Positions 25,799-33,646 of a stretch of 64,000 nt of DNA are shown in pieces. The stretch spans positions 434,001 to 498,000 of the forward strand of contig NZ_JACHJL010000002.1 of NCBI RefSeq assembly GCF_014203645.1. The letters are read 5' to 3'. Position 1 is the first letter of the stretch; every line of letters starts with the position of its first letter. The stretch comes from Streptomyces zagrosensis. Lineage in GTDB: Bacteria; Actinomycetota; Actinomycetes; Streptomycetales; Streptomycetaceae. A program made the position numbers and the translations under genes. The notes beneath the pieces are model-generated. The model saw only the letters and a program-made list of their open reading frames with translations. It was not told where the DNA came from and made no database searches.

Positions 25799-28156
25799 TC
25801 AACGGTCCACTTTCTCACCTGAGCCGGATGGGCCAGTGCTTTGCGATCCGGTGTCCGGGTTTGGGTCACTCGGCTGCACGGGGTCCTGGGAGCCCGCTTC
25901 GGAGGGAGAATCGGAGGTGTCGCCGGCGCCGGGGCGCGCGCCGGGGGTCGAATCCGGTTCCTGGTCACCGGGCTTGCCGCCGGGCCCAGCGGGGCTGCCA
26001 CCCGACCGCTTGCGCTTGATGTAGATCCGAATGCCGGCCAGGATGAGGAGCAGCACGCCCACCGCGATGACCAGTATCACAGTCGAGGTGATGGAGGTGA
26101 CGTTCACCTCGAAGGTCATGGGCTCGCCGTAAGGCTGGCCGTCCTTGGTGAACAGCTGGGCGACGACCGTGGTGCGGCCGTTGGCGCGGGCCGACGCCTC
26201 GAACTTCACGGACTGGCTGTGCCCGCCGTCGATCGCGATGTCTTGGTGGTCGCTGACCTTGAGGCGCAGCGGCTGCTTCGACATCAGCACGAGCCGCAGC
26301 CCATCGACGCCTTGCACCAGATCGTTCTTGACCGTGATGGGCAGGGTCGCGCTGCGCCCGGAGAGGGTGGCAGGCGACTTTTGGATGATGCCAACCTGCT
26401 CGGTGAGGTTGTGCAGATGTCCGCTCACATCATTACGGAAGGCCGTCGCACCCCGGGCATCATGGCGCCAGGAGGTGGACATGTCCCGCGTGATCGCGGT
26501 GCTGAACGGCGTGACCACCCGCTCTTTGTACGTAAGGACCTTTCGGAATCGGTCCAGCGTGTGCTGGGTCTCCTGTATCTGGGAGAAGGCCGAGGTGGGC
26601 AGCTCCCGCTTGCGCAGCGAAGACGGGTAGTCGCGGCGCTTGGGCACCTGGCGGGCCGCGGCCGGGTCGGGCTTGGCCTTGGCCGCGTCGCTCAGCTCCT
26701 GTGGCTCGCTCCAGCGCTGCGACTCCAGGCCGCCGAGCGCGGTGGCCATGGCCTGTGCCTGGTTCGCGGTGGGCATGCGCGGCGGTGCCACGACGATGCT
26801 GCGCTGCCACTCCGGCCTCTGCTGCGTGATCATCAACGTCTGAGCGAGGAACTCCTGAACGGCAAGGGCGGAGTTCTCGGCGCGCGTCATGTCACCGTCG
26901 AAGACGGTCGACAGGCGAGCGTCGGCGACGATGGCGCTGGTGCCGCCGCCGATCGGTCGGGTGGAGGTGGGCGTGTAGGTGAGCCCGGGATTCTCCTGGA
27001 GGCTGTCGTTGCGGGTGATGATGTGATGGGCGCCCGCCGAGGTCGCGACGTCCACGATGGAGGAGTCGATCGCGCCCTCTACGGGCCAGGCGAAGTCGGT
27101 GGTGGGCGTCACTTGGAGGATGGACTCCACCGTGTTGGTGGCCAACTGGGTGGCCGACTGTAGATGGCTCAACGTGCCGGTCACCACCTTGCCGCGATGG
27201 GCCAGTGAGGCCAGGTCGGGGTCGGCGAACGGCAGGGCCACCACCTTGTGGCCCTCTACCGCATCGTCGAGGGCGGCCATCCACTGTCGGGCGACTGCCT
27301 GCCCACGCCCGGGCGTGGTGTCGTCGCCGTTTTGTACGTCGTACTTGCCGGCCATGGCGTCCACCGTGGCCAACAGGTCGGGGTCGAGGACCCAGGTGAC
27401 GGGCAGGTCCTTGCCGAGCGCCACGATTTGCTGCAACCGACCGCCGGGGGCGAGTTCCTTGGCCAGGTCGTCGTTGCGGAAGATCGGGGTCTGCTGCCTG
27501 TCGGAGTCGGTACGCGCGGTGATCTGTGTGGTCGAGATGACTGGCCAAAGGAAGCTGAGCTTGGTCTTCTCGCCGGGCGCAATGGTCTGCCAGGGCAGGA
27601 ACGTCCGCTGGATACCCAGGGTCTGCGGGTAGGGCAGGGCCTTTGTCTGGCCGGTGAACGATACGGCGATTTGGTAGACGCCGTCCTGGTGCAGAGGAAG
27701 CTGCTTGACGGGCACGGCGATACTGAAGTCGCGGCTCACCTTGGCGGGCAGCGTGCCGATCTTCTCCGCGTATTTGCGGTCGATCTCCACCCCGTCTATG
27801 CCGGAAACGTAGCCGGTCCGGGTGGCGGCGGTGTCGATGGCGCTGCGGCCTCCCATCATCGGGCCGATCCGCAGTCCGGCATGCGAGACGCTGATGGCCG
27901 AGCGGCCCCTGTTGGTGACGGTCCCCTTGATGGTCAAGGTGTCGTTGCCGGTGGGCGTCGCGGGCGTCAGCGAGTCGATCGACACGTCCACGGTGCGCGA
28001 ACCTGTGGGCTTGGAGGCAGCATCGGCGTTCGGGGGCGCTGAGATCTGCACCAGACCCGCGAGGAGCGGCACGGCGGCCGTAAGTGCCGCGGCGCGCCGT
28101 AGCCATCGTCGGGCAGGAGCAGAAGTCGTCCCTTGGAGCTCTGCCGCCTCGGCCAC
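25799..28156 (-). CDS. DUF6049 family secreted/membrane-anchored protein
   Basis: A 785-residue protein with an N-terminal signal peptide (Arg-rich RRWLRRAAAL, hydrophobic to about residue 47, AXA-like end NADAAS). A large extracytoplasmic region follows, with a transmembrane helix near residues 692-712 (STVILVIAVGVLLLILAGIRIYI), KRKR stop-transfer, and a 68-residue Ser/Pro/Gly-rich cytoplasmic tail. This type-I membrane protein regularly precedes murJ in actinobacteria, suggesting a cell-wall role, but its biochemical function is unknown to me. It starts at GTG 28156 and is divergent from cca across a 190-bp promoter region. Confidence 0.85.
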   Translation of the reverse strand: MAEAAELQGTTSAPARRWLRRAAALTAAVPLLAGLVQISAPPNADAASKPTGSRTVDVSIDSLTPATPTGNDTLTIKGTVTNRGRSAISVSHAGLRIGPMMGGRSAIDTAATRTGYVSGIDGVEIDRKYAEKIGTLPAKVSRDFSIAVPVKQLPLHQDGVYQIAVSFTGQTKALPYPQTLGIQRTFLPWQTIAPGEKTKLSFLWPVISTTQITARTDSDRQQTPIFRNDDLAKELAPGGRLQQIVALGKDLPVTWVLDPDLLATVDAMAGKYDVQNGDDTTPGRGQAVARQWMAALDDAVEGHKVVALPFADPDLASLAHRGKVVTGTLSHLQSATQLATNTVESILQVTPTTDFAWPVEGAIDSSIVDVATSAGAHHIITRNDSLQENPGLTYTPTSTRPIGGGTSAIVADARLSTVFDGDMTRAENSALAVQEFLAQTLMITQQRPEWQRSIVVAPPRMPTANQAQAMATALGGLESQRWSEPQELSDAAKAKPDPAAARQVPKRRDYPSSLRKRELPTSAFSQIQETQHTLDRFRKVLTYKERVVTPFSTAITRDMSTSWRHDARGATAFRNDVSGHLHNLTEQVGIIQKSPATLSGRSATLPITVKNDLVQGVDGLRLVLMSKQPLRLKVSDHQDIAIDGGHSQSVKFEASARANGRTTVVAQLFTKDGQPYGEPMTFEVNVTSITSTVILVIAVGVLLLILAGIRIYIKRKRSGGSPAGPGGKPGDQEPDSTPGARPGAGDTSDSPSEAGSQDPVQPSDPNPDTGSQSTGPSGSGEKVDR

Positions 28157-28346
28157 GCGCTCGCCCGTCCCTCGTCGTCGTCAGTGGTCGTCGGTTGTGC
28201 GTCCACGCATGGTAACGAGATCCGGTGTGGCGAAGTGCTGGGGTGTGCTCCACATGATCGTCACAGGGCGGCTGGGCCGGCGTTGGGGGGCGGCCCACGG
28301 CGATCGATGAGGCCGGAGGCCTGTAGGCAACGTACCCTGTTCTGTT

Positions 28347-29831
28347 GTGCCGAACGCCAACCATGACACCCAGACCTCGCAGTCGTCCCACGAGCTCAGC
28401 CAGGTGCAGCGCCGGGCGGTGAGCGAGCTGCTGCGGGTCTCCCCCGTCGCCGACGATCTTGCCATTCGCTTCCAGCAGGCCGGGCACTCACTTGCCCTGG
28501 TCGGTGGCTCGGTGAGGGACGCGTTGCTCGGTCGGCTCGGCAACGATTTGGACTTCACCACGGATGCCAGGCCCGAGGACGTATTGCGGATCGTTCGACC
28601 GTGGGCGGACGCAGTCTGGGAGGTCGGAATCGCCTTCGGTACGGTCGGCTGCCAGAAGCAGGCACCGGGCGAAGGGGGAGGAAACCAGACCTTTCAGATT
28701 GAGGTCACGACATATCGGTCGGAAGCGTATGACCGAACGTCGCGGAAGCCGGACGTTTCCTACGGAGACTCCATCCAGGAAGATCTCGTCCGGCGAGACT
28801 TCACCGTCAACGCCATGGCCGTTGCTCTCCCGCAGAAGGAGTTCATCGACCCTCATCACGGCCTGGAAGACCTCGCTGCCCGAGTGCTGCGCACTCCAGG
28901 GACGCCCGAGCAGTCATTCTCCGATGACCCGTTGCGCATGCTGCGTGCGGCGCGCTTCGCGGCCCAGCTCGACTTCCAGGTGGCACCAGAGGTCGTTGCC
29001 GCGATGAAGGCCATGGCCGAGCGCATCGACATCGTCTCCGCCGAGCGGGTACGCGACGAGATCAACAAGCTCGTCCTGGCACCGCACCCCCGCAAGGGCC
29101 TCAAGCTGCTCGTGGACTCAGGGCTCGCTGACCGGGTACTGCCGGAACTGCCCGCGCTGCGCCTGGAGCGGGACGAGCACCACCGGCACAAGGACGTGTA
29201 CGAGCACAGCCTGACCGTGCTGGAGCAGGCCATGGATCTGGAGGAGGACGGGCCGGACCTGGTGCTGCGACTCGCCGCGCTGCTGCACGACATCGGGAAG
29301 CCGAAGACCCGACGCTTCGAGTCGGACGGCCGGGTCTCCTTCCACCATCACGAGGTCGTCGGCGCGAAGATGACCAAGGCGCGGATGGCCAAGCTCAAGT
29401 ATTCCAACGAGATGGTCAAGGACGTCTCGCGGCTGGTCGAGCTGCACCTGCGATTCCACGGCTACGGGACAGGCGAGTGGACCGACTCCGCAGTTCGCCG
29501 CTATGTGCGCGACGCGGGGCCGCTCCTCGACCGGCTGCACAAGCTGACGCGCTCCGACTGCACCACGCGAAACAAGCGCAGGGCCACCGCGCTTTCCCAG
29601 GCGTATGACGGCCTGGAACAGCGCATCGCGCGGCTGCGGGGCGAGGAGGAGCTCGATGCCATCCGACCGGACCTGGACGGCAACGAGATCATGCAGGTCC
29701 TTGAAGTGGGGCCGGGACCGCAGGTGGGCAAGGCGTACAAGCATCTGCTGAACCTGCGGATGGAGCACGGTCCACTGGGGCGCGAGGCGGCCGTGGCCGC
29801 GCTCAAGGAGTGGTGGGCGGCCCAAGGCTGA
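28347..29831 (+). CDS. cca: CCA tRNA nucleotidyltransferase
   Basis: Adds or repairs the 3' CCA of tRNAs (or is a poly(A)-polymerase-like relative). The 494-residue protein has the class II nucleotidyltransferase motif LVGGSVRDALLGRLGNDLDFTTDA near residues 51-74 and RRDFTVNAMAV near 151-161. It has RNA-binding ERVRDEINKLV and a C-terminal HD domain (LLHDIGKPKTRRF...HHHEVVGAKM). It starts at GTG 28347. It faces leftward genes on both sides and shares a divergent promoter region with the DUF6049 gene. Confidence 0.95.
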   Translation: MPNANHDTQTSQSSHELSQVQRRAVSELLRVSPVADDLAIRFQQAGHSLALVGGSVRDALLGRLGNDLDFTTDARPEDVLRIVRPWADAVWEVGIAFGTVGCQKQAPGEGGGNQTFQIEVTTYRSEAYDRTSRKPDVSYGDSIQEDLVRRDFTVNAMAVALPQKEFIDPHHGLEDLAARVLRTPGTPEQSFSDDPLRMLRAARFAAQLDFQVAPEVVAAMKAMAERIDIVSAERVRDEINKLVLAPHPRKGLKLLVDSGLADRVLPELPALRLERDEHHRHKDVYEHSLTVLEQAMDLEEDGPDLVLRLAALLHDIGKPKTRRFESDGRVSFHHHEVVGAKMTKARMAKLKYSNEMVKDVSRLVELHLRFHGYGTGEWTDSAVRRYVRDAGPLLDRLHKLTRSDCTTRNKRRATALSQAYDGLEQRIARLRGEEELDAIRPDLDGNEIMQVLEVGPGPQVGKAYKHLLNLRMEHGPLGREAAVAALKEWWAAQG

Positions 29832-29905
29832 GGATCGGTGCGCAGGGCGGTCTTGCCTGGCGCCGGTGGAGAAAGCGGATGGGGGAGCTGATGGAGAAAG
29901 AGGAC

Positions 29906-29921
29906 CCACCCTTGAGGGTGG
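29906..29921. terminator. Weak hairpin between cca and the MFS gene
   Basis: CCACCC (29906-29911) and GGGTGG (29916-29921) form a 6-bp stem with a TTGA loop between convergent genes. Candidate terminator only. Confidence 0.4.
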
Positions 29922-30062
29922 TGGGCCCGCCCGTACACCGTTGTGTAGAGCGCATCTGCCTGTCCGCTGTTGCGTAGCTCGGGTCTGCCCGGATGTCTGC
30001 GTGCCCGTACAACCAGCGAGCGCTGGCCCTCTCGTGGCGGCCTCGGTTGCGGCGACAGCACC

Positions 30063-30076
30063 GTTTCACGTGAAAC
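30063..30076. other. parS site overlapping the stop codon of the MFS gene
   Basis: Perfect GTTTCACGTGAAAC. On the minus strand it is read as CGT TTC ACG TGA, so the palindrome supplies the terminal Phe-Thr and the TGA stop at 30066-30068. Confidence 0.97.
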
Positions 30077-31379
30077 GGTGCTCGGTGGTTTCACGTGAAT
30101 CAACGGGCCGGTCGCGTTTCACGTGAAACACGACCAGGCTCACGGCGACGGCATAGAGCGCGGACACGACGAGCACCAGGGCCGTCGAGGTGCCATCGGG
30201 CGGCAGCATGAGAGCCGCTACGCCGGCGGCGCCGACGAAGGCGACGTTGAAGAGCACGTCGTACAGCGAGAAGACTCGTCCCCGGTAGGAGTCCTCGATG
30301 GACGACTGCACGATGGTGTCCGTGGCGATCTTCGCTCCCTGGGTCGTGAGGCCCAGCACGAAGGCGGCGAACAACATGGGCACCGGCGCAAAGGGCAGCC
30401 CGAGAGCGGGTTCCAGCACGGCCGCCGCGGCTGCGCAGGTCGCCACCCAACGCAGTGGCCCAAGGCGTGCCGTGGCCCAGGGAGTGCACACCGCCGCCGC
30501 GAGGAAGCCTGCCCCGGAGACGGCCACGGCGATACCGAGCAGCGTGAGCCCATCGGAGTCGGCGTCGCTCCACGCGTAGCGGCACAGCATGAGGACCATC
30601 ACGGTCAGTGCCCCGTAGCAGAACCGCATGAGCGTCATGGCGGCCAGGGCGCGGGCGGCCCCACGGTGCTCGGTGAGATGGCGCAGCCCGGCGGAGAGGC
30701 CGCGTGCGGTGCTCAACAGTGCGTGCTTCAGGTGGGGTTGCAGCCGCTCCGGGTCGGGGCCGAGCAGATCGCGCGGCATGCGCAGCGAGGCGAGGCCGGC
30801 ACATAGGTAGAGCGCGGCGCCGAGCAGGATGACCAGTGCGTCCGACGCCGCACCGTTGGGGGCGGCCAGTCGAACGGCGAGGGCCAGGCCACCGGCCGCG
30901 GTGGCAGCGAGTGTGCCGGCCGTTGGGGAGAGGGAGTTGGCCAGTATGAGCTGTTCGCCCCCGGCCACCACCCGCGGCAGCGCGGCCGAAAGCCCGGCCA
31001 GTACGAAGCGGTTGACGGCCGTGACGGTGAGGGCGGATGCGTAAAAGAGCGCGTCGGGGACCTCGGCGACGATCAGTGCGGCCGTACCCGCGGCCAGTAC
31101 GGTCCGGGCGAGGTTTCCGTACAGCAGCACCTGCCGACGACGCCAACGGTCAAGGAGGACCCCGGCGAACGGGCCGAGCAGCGAGTACGGCAGCAACAGC
31201 ACGGCCATGGCGGAGGCGATGGCTGCGGCCGATGTCTGTTTCTCCGGAGAAAAGACGACGTAGGAGGCGAGCGCCACCTGGTAGACGCCATCGGCCGCCT
31301 GGGACAGCAGCCGGACGGTGAGCAGCCGGCGGAAGTTGCCGATCGCCAGGAGTACGCGCAGACCTCGGACAGCGGACAT
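30066..31379 (-). CDS. MFS transporter (major facilitator superfamily, MFS_3-like)
   Basis: A 437-residue membrane protein with about 12 hydrophobic helices and the MFS loop LDRWRRRQVLLYGNLARTVLA near residues 76-96. The substrate is unknown; overall it resembles enterobactin-exporter or macrolide-efflux-like MFS_3 members. ATG 31379 has GAGG nine bases upstream; a GTG at 31394 is an alternative. The last ~20 residues (FHVKRDRPVDSRETTEHRFT) are encoded by three closely spaced parS sites, including the stop codon, so the C-terminal tail is shaped by centromere sequence rather than transport function. Confidence 0.88.
   Translation of the reverse strand: MSAVRGLRVLLAIGNFRRLLTVRLLSQAADGVYQVALASYVVFSPEKQTSAAAIASAMAVLLLPYSLLGPFAGVLLDRWRRRQVLLYGNLARTVLAAGTAALIVAEVPDALFYASALTVTAVNRFVLAGLSAALPRVVAGGEQLILANSLSPTAGTLAATAAGGLALAVRLAAPNGAASDALVILLGAALYLCAGLASLRMPRDLLGPDPERLQPHLKHALLSTARGLSAGLRHLTEHRGAARALAAMTLMRFCYGALTVMVLMLCRYAWSDADSDGLTLLGIAVAVSGAGFLAAAVCTPWATARLGPLRWVATCAAAAAVLEPALGLPFAPVPMLFAAFVLGLTTQGAKIATDTIVQSSIEDSYRGRVFSLYDVLFNVAFVGAAGVAALMLPPDGTSTALVLVVSALYAVAVSLVVFHVKRDRPVDSRETTEHRFT
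30088..30101. other. Near-perfect parS site in the MFS gene
   Basis: GTTTCACGTGAATC on the plus strand, one mismatch to parS at the penultimate base. On the minus strand it codes Asp-Ser-Arg-Glu-Thr, where GAT replaces GTT. Confidence 0.8.
30116..30129. other. parS site in the MFS gene
   Basis: Perfect GTTTCACGTGAAAC, coding Phe-His-Val-Lys on the minus strand. Confidence 0.97.
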
Positions 31380-31397
31380 GGCGCAAAGCCTCACACA

Positions 31398-31438
31398 GCG
31401 CGCGGGCCCCCGGGTTCACTACCCGGGGGCCCGCGCGC
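31398..31438 (-). terminator. Strong hairpin downstream of ino1
   Basis: A 17-bp perfect stem (31398-31414 with 31422-31438) surrounds a 7-base loop TTCACTA. It lies between the ino1 stop and the MFS ribosome site, and is most simply the padR-ino1 terminator. It lacks an obvious U-tract. Confidence 0.8.
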
Positions 31439-31460
31439 GGAGAAGAGTTGACCTGAGCGC

Positions 31461-32543
31461 TTAGCGCTCGATTTCGCCCGCGATGAACTTCTCGACGCTC
31501 TCTCGGGCGGCGTCGTCGAAGTACTGCACCGGCGGGGACTTCATGAAGTACGAGGAGGCCGACAGGATCGGGCCACCGATGCCGCGGTCCTTGGCGATCT
31601 TCGCGGCGCGCAGCGCGTCGATGATCACGCCCGCGGAGTTGGGGGAGTCCCAGACCTCAAGCTTGTACTCCAGGTTCAGCGGAACGTTGCCGAACGCACG
31701 ACCCTCCAGGCGGACGTAGGCCCACTTACGGTCGTCCAGCCAGGCCACGTAGTCAGACGGGCCGATGTGGACGTTCTTCGCGCCCATGTCGCGGTCGGGG
31801 ATTTGCGACGTGACGGCCTGCGTCTTGGAGATCTTCTTGGACTCCAGGCGCTCGCGCTCCAACATGTTCTTGAAGTCCATGTTGCCGCCGACGTTCAGCT
31901 GCATCGTGCGGTCCAGGATGACGCCCCGGTCCTCGAACAGCTTGGCCATCACACGGTGTGTGATCGTCGCGCCGACCTGGGACTTGATGTCGTCACCGAC
32001 GATCGGCACACCGGCCTCGGTGAACTTGTCCGCCCACTCCTTGGTCCCAGCGATGAAGACCGGCAGCGCGTTGACGAAGGCGACCTTGGCGTCGATGGCG
32101 CACTGCGCATAGAACTTCGCGGCGTCCTCGGAACCCACCGGCAGGTAGCAGACCAGAACATCGACCTGCCGGTCCTTGAGGATTTGGACGATGTCAACGG
32201 GCGCCTCGGGCGACTCGTCGATGGTCTCGCGGTAGTACTTGCCCAGGCCGTCGTAGGTGTGGCCGCGCTGGACGGTGATGCCCGTCGAAGGCACGTCACA
32301 GATCTTGATGGTGTTGTTCTCGCTGGCGCCGATGGCGTCCACGAGGTCCAGGCCGACCTTCTTGGCATCCACGTCGAAGGCGGCCACGAACTCAACGTCC
32401 CGCACGTGGTACTCGCCGAACTGCACGTGCATCAGACCCGGGACGCGGCTGTCCGGGTCGGCGTCCTTGTAGAACTCGACGCCCTGGACCAGCGAGGCGG
32501 CGCAGTTGCCCACGCCAACGATGGCTACGCGAACCGAACCCAT
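31461..32543 (-). CDS. ino1: Myo-inositol-1-phosphate synthase
   Basis: Converts glucose 6-phosphate to myo-inositol 1-phosphate with NAD, feeding phosphatidylinositol and mycothiol synthesis. The 360-residue actinobacterial/archaeal-type protein has the NAD motif [16 protein letters not shown] at the N-terminus. It has the family core [27 protein letters not shown] and [22 protein letters not shown] 32543 has GGGAG upstream; an open frame to 32597 would run into padR. It follows padR by 50 bp and is probably co-transcribed with it. Confidence 0.95.
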   Translation of the reverse strand: MGSVRVAIVGVGNCAASLVQGVEFYKDADPDSRVPGLMHVQFGEYHVRDVEFVAAFDVDAKKVGLDLVDAIGASENNTIKICDVPSTGITVQRGHTYDGLGKYYRETIDESPEAPVDIVQILKDRQVDVLVCYLPVGSEDAAKFYAQCAIDAKVAFVNALPVFIAGTKEWADKFTEAGVPIVGDDIKSQVGATITHRVMAKLFEDRGVILDRTMQLNVGGNMDFKNMLERERLESKKISKTQAVTSQIPDRDMGAKNVHIGPSDYVAWLDDRKWAYVRLEGRAFGNVPLNLEYKLEVWDSPNSAGVIIDALRAAKIAKDRGIGGPILSASSYFMKSPPVQYFDDAARESVEKFIAGEIER

Positions 32544-32593
32544 TCCGGTTGCTCCCTGTGTGTATTCGATGAGGTCCTGCGGAGTGCAGGGCC

Positions 32594-33262
32594 TCACTTG
32601 TCGGTATCGTCGGACGGGTCCGGTCGGGTACTACCCCGGTGCCGGGGCAGGCCGCCCGTGTCTTCTGATGTGTCCTGCTCAGCGGGCCGGCGCTGATCGC
32701 GCCCCGCCCGCTCGCTTTCGATCAGCTCGTTCAGCCAGCGGACTTCGCGTTCCACCGACTCCATGCCATGGCGTTGGAGTTCCAACGTGTAGTCATCGAG
32801 TCGTTCGCGGGTACGGGCGAGCGAGGCTCGCATCTTGTCCAGGCGCTCCTCCAGGCGGCTGCGCCGCCCTTCCAGCACGCGCATCCGCACGTCTCGCGAG
32901 GTCTGGCCGAAAAAGGCGAAGCGCACGCCGAAGTGCTCGTCTTCCCAGGCGTCCGGCCCGGTCTGCGAGAGCAATTCCTCGAAACGCTCCTTGCCCTCCG
33001 CCGTCAACCGGTAGACGATTTTGGCCCGCCGTCCCGCAAGCGTGGCGGCTGGGGGAGCGTCCTTGGGAGCGCTGCCCGGCTCTTCGATCAACCAGCCGTT
33101 GGCGACCAGCGTCTTGAGACAGGGGTAGAGAGTGCCGTAACTGAACGCGCGGAAAACCCCGAGCGAGGTGTTGAGGCGTTTACGGAGCTCGTACCCGTGC
33201 ATGGGGGATTCGCGCAGCAAGCCGAGGACGGCGAACTCCAGTACGCCGGAGCGCCTGCTCAT
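32594..33262 (-). CDS. PadR-family transcriptional regulator
   Basis: A 222-residue regulator. The N-terminal winged helix (about 1-85) reads [23 protein letters not shown]...[19 protein letters not shown], typical of PadR. A C-terminal coiled-coil-like region ([31 protein letters not shown]) serves for dimerisation. The Asp/Ser/Pro tail is disordered. ATG 33262 has AAGGAGG upstream. A promoter and palindromic operator sit just upstream, suggesting autoregulation and control of ino1 in the same transcript. Confidence 0.92.
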   Translation of the reverse strand: MSRRSGVLEFAVLGLLRESPMHGYELRKRLNTSLGVFRAFSYGTLYPCLKTLVANGWLIEEPGSAPKDAPPAATLAGRRAKIVYRLTAEGKERFEELLSQTGPDAWEDEHFGVRFAFFGQTSRDVRMRVLEGRRSRLEERLDKMRASLARTRERLDDYTLELQRHGMESVEREVRWLNELIESERAGRDQRRPAEQDTSEDTGGLPRHRGSTRPDPSDDTDK

Positions 33263-33297
33263 CCCGCCTCCTTGGTGCTAGCTGCCGGCCTTTACGT

Positions 33298-33349
33298 CGA
33301 GCTGGTGTATCGAGCTGATGTGTCGAGCTGATGTATCGACTCGATACAT
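33298..33349. promoter_or_regulatory. Candidate PadR operator: 13-bp tandem repeats plus 19-bp palindrome
   Basis: Three tandem 13-bp units CGAGCTG(G/A)TGT(A/G)T occupy 33298-33310, 33311-33323 and 33324-33336. The last runs into the perfect palindrome ATGTATCGA-C-TCGATACAT (33331-33349). The palindrome lies just downstream of the proposed -10 of padR, around the expected transcription start, where a bound regulator would block initiation. The ATGT...ACAT ends resemble PadR-type sites. Confidence 0.7.
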
Positions 33350-33353
33350 CCAG

Positions 33354-33382
33354 AAGATAGAACGTTGTTCCGGCTGGGACAA
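33354..33382 (-). promoter_or_regulatory. Candidate padR-ino1 promoter
   Basis: On the minus strand, TTGTCC (33377-33382) and TATCTT (33354-33359) are spaced by 17 bp, a good sigma-70-type arrangement immediately upstream of the palindromic operator. Confidence 0.6.
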
Positions 33383-33646
33383 GAGGGGGCACGGTGAACG
33401 CGGTCACATCACTGATTCGTGGTGTTCAACGTGCCTGATTTGGCACGAAGATGATAGGTGGGCAGGTTTTGACCGTGCGTAGTCTGTCCGCCATGCAGAC
33501 CACCGGGAACTGTGAGACGTCGCGAGGCGTCTTCGTCCTGGATGCCGTGCGTCCGGCCGCCCTTCGGCGCTGGCGCGCACGTTGGGGGGACCGCAAGCCA
33601 CTTGCCGCTTCCAGGCGATCGCGCCTGCCCGAGGAGTAGTCGTTCC

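Larger units (their letters stand above)
33263..33646. other. Divergent padR/PBP intergenic region
   Basis: About 380 bp. The padR half carries the promoter and operator described separately. The PBP half (33400-33646) must hold the promoter of the penicillin-binding protein gene, but no clear hexamers were picked. No gene is seen. Confidence 0.5.
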
